Of a DNA stretch of 13,039 nucleotides, positions 1 through 6,478 are shown one piece after another. The stretch is taken from NCBI GenBank assembly GCA_023228765.1, contig JALOAM010000086.1, positions 1 to 13,039 of the forward strand, written 5' to 3'. The position numbers and the translations under genes are program-made. The DNA comes from Dehalococcoidia bacterium. Its GTDB lineage: Bacteria > Chloroflexota > Dehalococcoidia > UBA2979. Numbering within the stretch: position 1 is the first letter of the stretch; each line of letters begins with the position of its first letter. The notes beneath the pieces are model-generated. The model ran no database searches, was not told where the DNA came from, and worked only from the letters and a program-made list of their open reading frames with translations.

Positions 1-185
1 TCCGGGGCGAGGGGTTCGCGCGCCGGGACGTGCGCGTGCGGCTCCAGGGCGAGGTCGGGGGACGAGTCGGGCACCGGCGCTCCCTCCCCGGAGGTGTGGC
101 CGGGGGCACGTAGCGTAGCGGCGAGACGCCCTACGCCGGGAAGCGCACCGAACGCACTGGACGAGACCAGCGCGAGCGCCCTCAT
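1..185 (-). CDS. Partial CDS downstream of znuA, probably metal ABC transporter ATPase (3' end outside window)
   Basis: An open frame reads leftward from an ATG at 185-183 to the window edge (61 codons, no stop). Its ATG overlaps the znuA stop as ATGA (182-185), a classic translational-coupling overlap, which is the main reason to call it. The visible part has a mildly hydrophobic N-terminus, then a Ser/Pro/Gly-rich stretch, and ends in ARVP-like residues with no conserved domain yet reached. No Walker A is visible. By gene order (regulator, substrate-binding protein, next gene) it is most likely the ATPase or permease of the same Zn/Mn transporter. An ABC ATPase with a roughly 60-residue N-terminal extension would fit, but this is inference from context. 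The product cannot be identified from the window alone. Confidence 0.5.
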   Translation of the reverse strand, partial: MRALALVSSSAFGALPGVGRLAATLRAPGHTSGEGAPVPDSSPDLALEPHAHVPAREPLAP

Positions 186-1189
186 CCCGCCCCTCCGTCA
201 ACCGCCAGGCCGTCGACCAGCGCGGCGGCGTTCGCGCGCATCATCTCTGCGTACGTCGGGACGTCGTCGGTGGGGGTGTTGTAGAGCTCGAGCACCCGCG
301 CGCCGGACTCCTGCGCGATGAGTTCCAGGGACTGCGCGCTGAACTCCGGCTCCTTGAACACGGCGGGGACGCCGAGGGCTTCCACCTGTCGCACGATGTC
401 CGCGATCGCCCCGGCGCTCGTCTCCTGGTTGGGGTTCGCCGGCGCGACCGAGGCAACCACCTCCAGCCCGTACTCGTGCGCGAGGTACTGGTACGCGTCG
501 TGGAACGCGACGATCGTCCGCCGCCCCTGCGGGATCGCGCTCAGCGTCTCGTGGATCTCGCCATCGAGCGCCTGTAGCTCCTCGACGAACGCGCTCGCGC
601 GCTCCTCGTACCCCGCTGCGTGCTCGGCGTCAGCCGCGACGAGGGCATCCCGGATGTTCTCGACGTACGCGATGGCGTTCGGGACGGAGAGCCAGAGGTG
701 CGGGTCGCCCTCGGCGTACACGAGGTCACCGGCCTCGTGGTCCTCATCCCCCTCGTGGTCCTCGCCCTCCTCGTGGTCATGGTCCTCGTCGTCGCCGTGG
801 TCGTGGCCGCCCTCGAGCGGTTCGAGGCCCGCCGAGGCGACGACGAGCGGGACGCCTCGCGGCGCGTTCTCGGTCACGACGTCGAGGAGTGACGCCTCCA
901 GGTTGTACCCGTTCACGAGGAGCACGTCCGCCTGCGCGATCGTGCGCGCCACCGAGGTGGGAGGCTGCCACGAGTGGAGGTCCGCACCCAGAGGGATGAG
1001 CGACTCGACCTCGGCGTCGTCGCCCACGACGTGCTGCGCGAACTCCGCGATCAGCGGCGTGGTCGCGACGACGTGGAGGGCGCCTGGCTCGCTGGCATCG
1101 CCGTCTCCCTCCCCGGCCGCGGACGAACAAGCGGCGAGCAACAGGGCTGCGCCGAGCAGGACGGGGACGAGAGAGCGAACGCGGTGCAT
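182..1189 (-). CDS. znuA: Metal ABC transporter substrate-binding lipoprotein, ZnuA-like (cluster A-I)
   Basis: Extracytoplasmic binding protein that captures Zn2+ (or Mn2+) and delivers it to an ABC permease. The 335-aa product starts with a lipoprotein signal: basic n-region, hydrophobic core, and lipobox LAAC with the acylated Cys21. His72 (GADLHSW), His164 (DPHLW) and His230 (AFHDAYQY) match the three metal histidines of the ZnuA/TroA family. Residues 129-151 form an acidic, His-rich loop with six histidines, typical of zinc rather than manganese binders. The usual fourth-ligand Asp (in LDPLG of homologues) appears to be replaced near residue 303 (ELYNTP), so the site may be three-His. 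Expression is probably controlled by the Fur-type regulator just upstream. The start is ATG with only a weak AGG upstream. The length is normal for the family. The family call is firm; zinc as the substrate is inferred. Confidence 0.93.
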   Translation of the reverse strand: MHRVRSLVPVLLGAALLLAACSSAAGEGDGDASEPGALHVVATTPLIAEFAQHVVGDDAEVESLIPLGADLHSWQPPTSVARTIAQADVLLVNGYNLEASLLDVVTENAPRGVPLVVASAGLEPLEGGHDHGDDEDHDHEEGEDHEGDEDHEAGDLVYAEGDPHLWLSVPNAIAYVENIRDALVAADAEHAAGYEERASAFVEELQALDGEIHETLSAIPQGRRTIVAFHDAYQYLAHEYGLEVVASVAPANPNQETSAGAIADIVRQVEALGVPAVFKEPEFSAQSLELIAQESGARVLELYNTPTDDVPTYAEMMRANAAALVDGLAVDGGAG

Positions 1190-1200
1190 CGACTGCCTAC

Positions 1201-1252
1201 TGACACTTGGTCTCGATTGATGTGCTGGGGACTCTAACGAGACTACGTGTCA
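1201..1252. promoter_or_regulatory. Inverted pair of 15-bp elements upstream of znuA, candidate metalloregulator operators
   Basis: Arm 1 (1201-1215) is TGACACTTGGTCTCG. Arm 2 (1238-1252), read on the minus strand, is TGACACGTAGTCTCG. They agree at 13 of 15 positions and are separated by 22 bp. Each arm is itself an imperfect dyad (GACAC-n3-GTCTC), as expected for a dimeric Fur-family regulator. Arm 2 overlaps a TTGACA hexamer on the minus strand (1253-1248); I see no well-spaced -10. Arm 1 ends 11 bp before the znuA ATG. The pair could alternatively fold as an RNA hairpin (terminator or attenuator). The role as operator is inferred. Confidence 0.5.
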
Positions 1253-1295
1253 ATAGCAAGTAGCGGGACGGGGTCTCAGGTGGAGGACTGGATCC

Positions 1296-1721
1296 TCAGT
1301 GGTCCGACGCGCGACAGACCGAGCAGCGCCCGTACAACTCCAGGCGGTGGGCCTCCACCGTGAAGCCGGTGGACTCCTCCACCTCCCGGAGGACGGACTC
1401 GAGGGCGGGCGAGGAGAAGTCCTCCGCGGCCCCGCACTCGACACATAGGACGTGGTGGTGGTGCTCCTCTGGCGCGAGGCGATAGGCGAGCGTGCCGTCG
1501 TCCAGCACGACCTGGCACACGACGCCGAGGTCCTGGAGCAACCGCAGCGTGCGGAACACCGTGGCGCGGCCGACCTCGGGCGCGGCGCTCACGATGCCCT
1601 CCGCGACGAAGTGGTCACCGAGGCCCGCCATGACCTCCAGCAAGTTGCGCCGCGGCGCGGTGAGGCGATAGCCGCGTCGGGAGAGCAGCCGCTCGATGGC
1701 GTCGGGACTGACCTGGCTCAT
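1296..1721 (-). CDS. Fur/Zur-family metal-dependent transcriptional repressor
   Basis: A cytoplasmic DNA-binding repressor of 141 aa, the usual Fur-family length. The N-terminal winged helix spans roughly residues 5-82, with the recognition region GRATVFRTLRLLQDLGVV at 51-68. The hinge and dimerisation domain contains the HHHH cluster (87-90), and two CxxC pairs, Cys93/Cys96 and Cys133/Cys136, form the structural zinc site. His125 is a further likely metal ligand. It lies 106 bp upstream of znuA on the same strand, which favours a Zur (zinc-sensing) role, though Fur, Mur or PerR cannot be separated by sequence alone. The start is ATG, with a weak TAGGT SD. The 5' region is divergent to the AI-2E permease gene. 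Confidence 0.92.
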   Translation of the reverse strand: MSQVSPDAIERLLSRRGYRLTAPRRNLLEVMAGLGDHFVAEGIVSAAPEVGRATVFRTLRLLQDLGVVCQVVLDDGTLAYRLAPEEHHHHVLCVECGAAEDFSSPALESVLREVEESTGFTVEAHRLELYGRCSVCRASDH

Positions 1722-1911
1722 GGTGACCTACCCGCGGGTGACGATCCGGCGGATCCGCCTCTGGGATCCGCGCACCCATCGTCCGAGGGGCACCAGCGCC
1801 CTGTCAACGAACGCCCGGTCGACGAACGCCCCGTCAACCAATGCCCTGCCAACCAATGCCCCGTCAACGAACATGCTGTCAACGAACGCCCGGAGCGGGC
1901 ACAATGGCCCG
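1722..1911. other. Divergent intergenic region between fur-like gene and AI-2E permease
   Basis: About 190 bp that must hold promoters for both divergent genes. Nearly half is occupied by the six 15-bp tandem repeats at 1802-1891. I see no clear -35/-10 pair. The plus-strand frame of the permease stays open through this region back into the fur gene. The peptide it would encode is a low-complexity STNA-type repeat with no SD at the upstream ATGs, so I treat the region as non-coding or leader. Confidence 0.45.
1802..1891. repeat. 15-bp minisatellite, six tandem copies
   Basis: Six contiguous 15-bp units start at 1802, 1817, 1832, 1847, 1862 and 1877. The consensus is close to TGTCAACGAACGCCC; the first and last units are identical, and the middle ones differ at one to five positions. 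The array ends 20 bp before the GTG chosen for the permease. The unit length is a multiple of three, so copy-number change would not shift any frame read through it. Confidence 0.9.
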
Positions 1912-3165
1912 GTGACCCCACAACGATGGCGCGTCGTCCTCTGGGCCTCCATGCTGCTCTTCGTGGCGTGGGTGATGTGGGACGCCCGCCTGGCGCTGCT
2001 CCCGTTCGCCGTCGGCGCCATCGCCGCGTACGCCCTCTCACCGCTCGTGGACCACCTGGCTGCTCCCATCCCGGCGAGGACGCGAAGCCACGACAAGATG
2101 CGCCGCGGCTTCGTGGTGCTGGTGCTCTACACCCTCGCGTTCGGGGCCCTCGGCGGCGTGGGCGTCGCGATCGTCCCGACGGCCCTGAACCAGTCCGCGA
2201 ACTTCTTCGAGAACCTCCCGCAGATCGTGGACGAGGCGCGCGTCCAGACCACGGAGTGGGCCGACCGCTACCGCGCCAGCCTGCCGGACGACCTCCGAGA
2301 GCAGATCGACGCGGCGATCGAGGACCTCAGCGACCGGGGCACGGAGCTGGCGGCGAGCATGCTCGGCAGCACGGTGAGCTCCCTGACGAGCGCCCTCGCG
2401 CTGGTCTCGGGGTTCCTCATCGTCCCGTTCTGGCTGTTCTACGCCCTGCGCGACCGCCACTTCATCGAGCGGAACTTCATGCGCGCGGTGCCGCCGTCGT
2501 TCCAGGACGACGTGATGAACATCGCTCGGATCTGCGACAGCCTCCTCGGCCGCTACATCCGCGCGCAGTTGCTCCTCGGGCTGGTCGTGGGCATCGCCGT
2601 CGGCGTGTCGATGACCCTGCTGGGGGTGCAGTTCTCGATCGGCCTCGGCCTGTGGGCGGGGATCACGGAGATGATCCCGGTACTGGGGCCGTGGCTGGGC
2701 GGCGTCCCCGGCGTGATCATCGTGCTGGCGACGGAGCCGGACCTGCTGCTGCCGGTCATCCTCGTCTACTTCGTCGTGCAACAACTCGAGAACAACCTGC
2801 TGGTACCGCGCATCCAGGGCAACGCCGTGGACATCCACCCGGCGATGGTGATCATGCTGATCGTGGTCTTCGGCGCCGTCTGGGGACTGCTCGGCATGAT
2901 CATCGCGGTCCCCGCCACCGCCATCACCCGCGAGCTCTTCTGGTACGTCGACCGCCGCCTCCGAGGCGCCACGCCGGAAGCGGCCTTCGCCGCGAGCCAC
3001 GTCGGACCGAAGGAGGTGGACCTCCCCCTCGACGCGCGCATCGACGAGCCAGAGAACGCAGCCGCCGAGGACATCGCGATCCGCACCGATCCGGAGAACG
3101 ACGCGGAGTTCGAGGATGGAGACGCCGTCCCCGAGCCCAGCAGGCCAGGAGAACCGGCAGGCTAG
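1912..3165 (+). CDS. AI-2E family transporter (PerM/TqsA-type permease)
   Basis: A polytopic inner-membrane protein of 417 aa from the chosen GTG. Members of this family export autoinducer-2 (TqsA) or act as Na+/H+ antiporters or other exporters; the substrate here is unknown. Family hallmarks are visible: the N-terminal pair of TM helices ending in YALSPLVDHL (about residues 40-49), a central soluble/helical stretch (about 95-175), and the C-terminal block with HPAMVIML and GLLGMIIAVPATAI (about 305-345). Roughly seven to eight TM helices are present. After the last helix there is an unusual acidic tail of about 70 residues rich in Asp, Glu and Pro. The GTG start is chosen because the conserved fold begins there; a GGAG lies 16 bp upstream, which is too far to decide the matter. 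It is convergent with the anti-sigma gene. Confidence 0.88.
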   Translation: MTPQRWRVVLWASMLLFVAWVMWDARLALLPFAVGAIAAYALSPLVDHLAAPIPARTRSHDKMRRGFVVLVLYTLAFGALGGVGVAIVPTALNQSANFFENLPQIVDEARVQTTEWADRYRASLPDDLREQIDAAIEDLSDRGTELAASMLGSTVSSLTSALALVSGFLIVPFWLFYALRDRHFIERNFMRAVPPSFQDDVMNIARICDSLLGRYIRAQLLLGLVVGIAVGVSMTLLGVQFSIGLGLWAGITEMIPVLGPWLGGVPGVIIVLATEPDLLLPVILVYFVVQQLENNLLVPRIQGNAVDIHPAMVIMLIVVFGAVWGLLGMIIAVPATAITRELFWYVDRRLRGATPEAAFAASHVGPKEVDLPLDARIDEPENAAAEDIAIRTDPENDAEFEDGDAVPEPSRPGEPAG

Positions 3166-3246
3166 GCGTCGACCTGGGTGTCGACCTACACGGCGACACG
3201 GCTGCTTGACGCGGCACGGACAGACAGCGGTGCTGAGAAGAGGGAA

Positions 3247-3289
3247 GTGACGCGTCCGGCGGGCCCCTCCGAACCGCCGGACGCGTCAC
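3247..3289. terminator. Perfect 16-bp hairpin between convergent genes, probable bidirectional terminator
   Basis: GTGACGCGTCCGGCGG at 3247-3262 is exactly complementary to 3274-3289, with an 11-nt loop. It lies 81 bp after the AI-2E stop and 22 bp after the anti-sigma stop, between convergent genes. There is no U-tract on either side, so termination would be of the GC-hairpin type common in high-GC bacteria. The strength and position make a terminator the simplest reading. Confidence 0.75.
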
Positions 3290-3311
3290 AGGAGCAGGCA
3301 TCTACATGGCC

Positions 3312-4142
3312 CTAGTTGGCCATCGCACCTCGCAGGACGACCGGGCCGTCCGTGCCGTCCGAGTTGCTCGCGACCACGAACAGCCGCACGGGGATCTTCT
3401 CCTGGTCGAAGGCCAGGACCACCGTGGCGTCGCCGTTCGTGGTGGGGACAAACGTGTTCGCGAGGACGAGCTCGGAGCGTTCGTCCTCCAGCCAGACCTT
3501 GTAGCTGGCGCCCACCGGCAGCGGCGGCAGGCCGTACACCAGCAGCACGCCCGCGGACTGCTCCGGGCTGTAGACGTACTGCCCGTGCCCGCCGTGCGCC
3601 GCCGAGGTGGTCCCGAGCGTGACGATGTGGAGGTCGTCCGCGGCCTGCACCGCCAGGAGCACCTGCTGGTCGCGGATCGCGGTCTCGAGCCGTACGCCGA
3701 GCGACTCCGCCTGTTGCGCGTCCACGGTGGTCTGGTCCAGCGTGTCCAGCCGCTTCGCGCTGGCCTCCACGACCGCGGCGAGGGCGGACTGCTCCGAGCG
3801 GAGGTCCCCGATGGTGTTCTGCAGCGAGACGGCCCACACCGTCACCAGCACGAGGGCTGCTGCGAGGCCGGCGGCGGGCAGGAAGCGACGCCAGTCTGGT
3901 CCGCGGCGCCACGGGCTCGGCTGGCGCCGGGCCGCCTCGATCACACGGGTGCGCAGGCTCGGGTCGGCACGGCGGAGGGGCACCGAGAGCGCGATCATGT
4001 CCGCGAGATCGAGGTAGGCCTCGTACTCGCGGGCGGCGCGTTCATCGCTGCGGACCAGGCGCTCGGCGTCGCGCGCATCCGGGTCGGACAACGACCCAAG
4101 CGCATATCCGGCGAGCAGGGCCTCGCGTTCCTCCGGCGTCAC
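3312..4142 (-). CDS. Membrane-anchored anti-sigma factor, RskA-like
   Basis: A single-pass membrane protein of 276 aa that would hold the adjacent ECF sigma factor inactive until an envelope signal arrives. The N-terminal anti-sigma domain is at about residues 5-70 (LLAGYALGSLSDPDARDAER), one TM helix lies at about 87-107, a short coiled-coil-prone stretch at 110-165, and an extracytoplasmic RskA-type beta domain at about 168-276 (YKVWLEDE, PLPVGASYKVW). The anti-sigma domain lacks the HxxxCxxC zinc motif; the region where it would fall reads RSDERAAREYEAYL and has no Cys. This resembles zinc-less RskA proteins. The gene starts with GTG, overlapping the sigma stop as GTGA (4139-4142), so the pair is translationally coupled. 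His183 and His186 (AHGGHG) sit in the outer domain. Confidence 0.9.
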   Translation of the reverse strand: MTPEEREALLAGYALGSLSDPDARDAERLVRSDERAAREYEAYLDLADMIALSVPLRRADPSLRTRVIEAARRQPSPWRRGPDWRRFLPAAGLAAALVLVTVWAVSLQNTIGDLRSEQSALAAVVEASAKRLDTLDQTTVDAQQAESLGVRLETAIRDQQVLLAVQAADDLHIVTLGTTSAAHGGHGQYVYSPEQSAGVLLVYGLPPLPVGASYKVWLEDERSELVLANTFVPTTNGDATVVLAFDQEKIPVRLFVVASNSDGTDGPVVLRGAMAN

Positions 4143-4882
4143 GGCTCGTCTGTCCCCTCGTCCCGGCGGTCCCCGAGATCAATGTTCACGAACTCGTCCA
4201 GCGCGTCACGCAGCTTACGCATGCCGAGCCGGATCCTCGTCTTCACGGTCCCCAGCGGATCCCCGGTCACGTCCGAGATCTCCGCCTGTGTCAGCCCGGA
4301 GAAGTACGCCAGCTCGATCGCTCGGCGCTGCTCCGGAGGCAGCCGCGTCATCGCGGCCCGGACGGCCTCCCGCTGCTCTCTGAGTTCCGCCCCCAGCGCC
4401 GGATCGTCCATCCGGTCGGCGGAGGCCACCCCGTCCAGCGGGTTGGACTCGTCCTCCTCCTGGTCTTCCGATCGGTTCCGCCGGGAGACGCGCCGCAACT
4501 CGTCCAGCGCGCGGTTCCGGGTCACCGACATCAACCAGGAGATGAAGCGCCCTCGCCCCGGGTCGAAAGAGGCCGGCTGCCGCCAGAGGCGGAGGAAGAC
4601 CTCCTGCACCACGTCCTCAGCGAGCTGGGCGTCGTGCAGTACCCGGAGGCTGACCGAGAAGACCAGCGCGGAGTAGCGGTCGTACAACCGCTCCAGCGCC
4701 TGGATCTCCCCCCGGCCGAGGGCCTCCATGAGTTCGGCGTCGTCCACCGTGCGAGCGTCCCTGCCGGGACCACCCGCACGAGCACGCGACGGACCGCCCT
4801 CACCAGAGGTTACGTCCCGGAGGTGCGCGCGGATTTCCGGCCGCCCTGGCCGGGGATCACCTTGCGGTGCCGGATCAGTCAC
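4139..4882 (-). CDS. ECF (extracytoplasmic function) RNA polymerase sigma factor, SigK-like
   Basis: A 247-aa group IV sigma factor that directs RNA polymerase to stress promoters. Region 2 lies at about residues 66-135, with the core-binding and -10 recognition helix AEDVVQEVFLRLWR at 88-101 and FISWLMSVTRNRALDELRR at 113-131. An acidic linker follows (138-165). Region 4 is at about 176-228, with LPPEQRRAIELAYFSGLTQAEI and the helix-turn-helix ending GTVKTRIRLGMRKLR. It is about 50 residues longer than minimal ECFs because of a Gly/Arg/Pro-rich N-terminal extension. The GTG start is nevertheless supported by a strong SD (GGGAGG, 4 nt upstream). The coupled downstream anti-sigma gene is the usual partner. 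Autoregulation is likely for this class, but I cannot identify the cognate promoter. Confidence 0.94.
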   Translation of the reverse strand: MTDPAPQGDPRPGRPEIRAHLRDVTSGEGGPSRARAGGPGRDARTVDDAELMEALGRGEIQALERLYDRYSALVFSVSLRVLHDAQLAEDVVQEVFLRLWRQPASFDPGRGRFISWLMSVTRNRALDELRRVSRRNRSEDQEEDESNPLDGVASADRMDDPALGAELREQREAVRAAMTRLPPEQRRAIELAYFSGLTQAEISDVTGDPLGTVKTRIRLGMRKLRDALDEFVNIDLGDRRDEGTDEP

Positions 4883-4886
4883 GAGT

Positions 4887-4892
4887 CCTCCC
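4887..4892 (-). promoter_or_regulatory. Shine-Dalgarno GGGAGG that fixes the sigma-factor start
   Basis: GGGAGG on the minus strand lies 4 nt before the GTG at 4882-4880. It supports the long N-terminus of the ECF sigma factor over the internal Met52. Confidence 0.75.
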
Positions 4893-4962
4893 GCGGGGGA
4901 GCGAGGGTAGGAGGCGCCACCTCTGGGACAGTCGCCCAGGAAGTGACTCGATGTGCCGCTGA

Positions 4963-4968
4963 ATCATA
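4963..4968 (-). promoter_or_regulatory. Possible -10 (TATGAT) upstream of the sigma/anti-sigma operon
   Basis: TATGAT reads on the minus strand 81 bp before the sigma GTG, inside the 154-bp gap 4883-5036. No good -35 lies 16-18 bp upstream (candidates are GC-rich), so this is a weak call. The rest of the gap contains only a short GCGC-TTT-GCGC hairpin near 5001-5011, too short to be called a terminator. Confidence 0.2.
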
Positions 4969-5036
4969 ACGAGATCTCGGTTCGCGCACGGGGTGCAATC
5001 TGCGCAAAGCGCGTCATACCGGTGCCGGGGACGCCC

Positions 5037-5915
5037 TCAGACGGCGTGCCCGGTGCTGAACAGCAGGCCCCGCGCGAGGACCTCGCCGGCGAGGACGGCG
5101 CCGAGGGCGATGTAGAGCAGGCCGGTCGCCGACATCATGCCGCGGATCTGGGCCGCCCGGAACGCGAGCCAGGTGACACCGATGGGGAACAGGAGGCCGA
5201 CCCCGACCCGCAGCCAGAACGCGGGGTTCTCGCCCAGCGACACACCGATGCCGTCCGACAGTGGCACCGCCCGCGCCGGCGCGAATGTCCCGATGAGCAC
5301 GAGGACCGCCTGCAGTACCAGCGCGGCGAGCACCACGATCGCCATCTCCTCCATCGGCTCCTTCGGCAGCCGGCCAGAGGTCAGATACCAGTGCCCCCAC
5401 GTCATCGCCATCAACGACCCGCCGAGGACAGCGGTGGAGGCGAGGACGCTGAGGACGGCAAGTGCGGGCGACCAGACCGGCGGCGCAATAAACAGCCCGA
5501 GGATCACGATCGAGGCAACTCCGGCGACGCTGCCCGCGGCGCCGACCTGGATGGCGCGCCGCCGATCGCCCAGCATCGCGAACACCATGTGCCCCAGGCC
5601 ACCCGCGAGGAACAGCGCGAAGAGCACACCGAACGGGCGATACCAGCCATCGGCCAGCTCGTAGCCCTCCACGTCCGCCGTGGGACTGATCACCAGGAAG
5701 GTCCACATCGCGAACACGGCGAGCGGGACCAGGGTGAGGGCGCACGCCTTCACGTAGCCGGGGGTCACCTGCCCACGGCGGTCGAAGATCACGACCATGA
5801 TCAGCGAACCGACCGCGAGTTCGGCCAGCAGCAGCAGCATGGTGTACGGCAGGGATGCGGCGCTCACGCCGCCATCGTCGGCGGGCCCCGGAATACGCTC
5901 AACGTTGACGCCCAC
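5037..5915 (-). CDS. Eight-TM integral membrane protein, function unknown
   Basis: I do not recognise a characterised family with confidence. The 292-aa product has eight hydrophobic helices, at about residues 22-44, 55-76, 94-114, 122-143, 148-172, 190-212, 232-254 and 262-285. Two histidines lie within or next to membrane helices, His109 (GGLGHMVF) and His175 (MTWGHWYLTSGRLP), and Glu278 sits in the last helix (AGEVLARGLLF). That last motif loosely recalls the C-terminus of DmsC/NrfD-type quinol-interacting anchors, and paired intramembrane histidines could bind haem, but this is speculative. The start is uncertain. The GTG at 5915 lacks an SD; another GTG at 5867 (residue 17) gives a protein beginning just before TM1 and is equally plausible. 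It follows the VOC gene on the same strand with a short gap. Confidence 0.75.
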   Translation of the reverse strand: MGVNVERIPGPADDGGVSAASLPYTMLLLLAELAVGSLIMVVIFDRRGQVTPGYVKACALTLVPLAVFAMWTFLVISPTADVEGYELADGWYRPFGVLFALFLAGGLGHMVFAMLGDRRRAIQVGAAGSVAGVASIVILGLFIAPPVWSPALAVLSVLASTAVLGGSLMAMTWGHWYLTSGRLPKEPMEEMAIVVLAALVLQAVLVLIGTFAPARAVPLSDGIGVSLGENPAFWLRVGVGLLFPIGVTWLAFRAAQIRGMMSATGLLYIALGAVLAGEVLARGLLFSTGHAV

Positions 5916-5948
5916 GGAAGCGCTCGGCGAGGGCGCTCGAAGCCGTCC

Positions 5949-6347
5949 TCACCGCGGAGCCGAGGGCTGGCCCTCCCGCACTCCGTCAGCGACGAGGTCC
6001 TCGATGCGTCCACCCCAGCGCACCGCCTGCAGGCGGTTCCCGGCCGGGTCGCGGTACGCGAGCACCACCGCGCCGGGGACCTCCTCGACGCGCTCGAGCT
6101 CGAACGCGGTCCGTCCGAGGTGGGCGCGGAAGGCCTCGGCGTCCTGGATGCGGAAGGCGGCCACCACCTCGCCGCTCGGCACACCCGGCTCGATGACCAC
6201 GTCGATGTTCGCGAGGCGCATCCGGACGCGGCCGGCCCCCGCCTCCCCCACCACGACGGCATCCAGGGCGTCCCGGTACGCCTCGACCAGCGCGTCCACG
6301 TCGGCGGCGCGCAGCAAGAGGTGGTCCAGCGAGCCCAGCAGTCCCAC
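5949..6347 (-). CDS. VOC (glyoxalase/bleomycin resistance/dioxygenase) superfamily protein
   Basis: A 132-aa single-module-pair VOC fold, the usual length for small glyoxalase-like proteins. The N-terminal strand GSLDHLLLRAADVDALVEAYRDAL (residues 5-28) contains His9, the usual first metal ligand, and the C-terminal strand has DPAGNRLQAV (100-109). The family normally has Glu at the position of Gln107, so the metal site may be altered. The substrate is unknown; members include glyoxalase I, fosfomycin/bleomycin resistance proteins and epimerases. The frame is open further upstream, but the GTG at 6347 is chosen because a GAGGA SD lies 5 nt before it and the upstream peptide is Arg/Gly-rich without a fold. 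It is divergent from the DinB-like gene. Confidence 0.85.
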   Translation of the reverse strand: MGLLGSLDHLLLRAADVDALVEAYRDALDAVVVGEAGAGRVRMRLANIDVVIEPGVPSGEVVAAFRIQDAEAFRAHLGRTAFELERVEEVPGAVVLAYRDPAGNRLQAVRWGGRIEDLVADGVREGQPSAPR

Positions 6348-6352
6348 GGTGG

Positions 6353-6357
6353 TCCTC
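6353..6357 (-). promoter_or_regulatory. Shine-Dalgarno GAGGA deciding the VOC start
   Basis: GAGGA on the minus strand, 5 nt before the GTG at 6347-6345. It favours a 132-aa protein over a 200-residue reading of the same frame. Confidence 0.65.
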
Positions 6358-6478
6358 GATCGTCGTCGCCGTCCTCGGCGGTGCCGCGGACCGCGAATTG
6401 CTCGGTTCAGCCGGAATCCTCCGGCGGAGTGCGACTCGATGGTAGGCGCGGAGGCCGCGGCTATGTCACCATCGAGGT

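Noticed and set aside
1248..1253. TTGACA as the -35 of the znuA promoter
   Set aside because: A perfect hexamer on the minus strand, but no reasonable -10 occurs 16-18 bp downstream (the sequence there is CCCCAG-like), so no promoter is claimed.
1283..1297. Short hairpin GAGGA-CTGGA-TCCTC at the 3' end of the fur-like gene
   Set aside because: Only five base pairs, overlapping the stop codon and with no U-tract; too weak to call a terminator.
1696..1911. N-terminal extension of the AI-2E permease through the 15-bp repeats
   Set aside because: The frame is open, but it begins inside the fur gene, has no SD at its ATGs, and encodes only a low-complexity repeat. The conserved fold starts after the GTG at 1912.
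1452..3209. Long open frame on the plus strand across the fur gene and the AI-2E permease
   Set aside because: Its product is Arg/Pro/Gly-rich without hydrophobic or domain structure, and it is a frame shadow of well-recognised genes in a GC-rich sequence.
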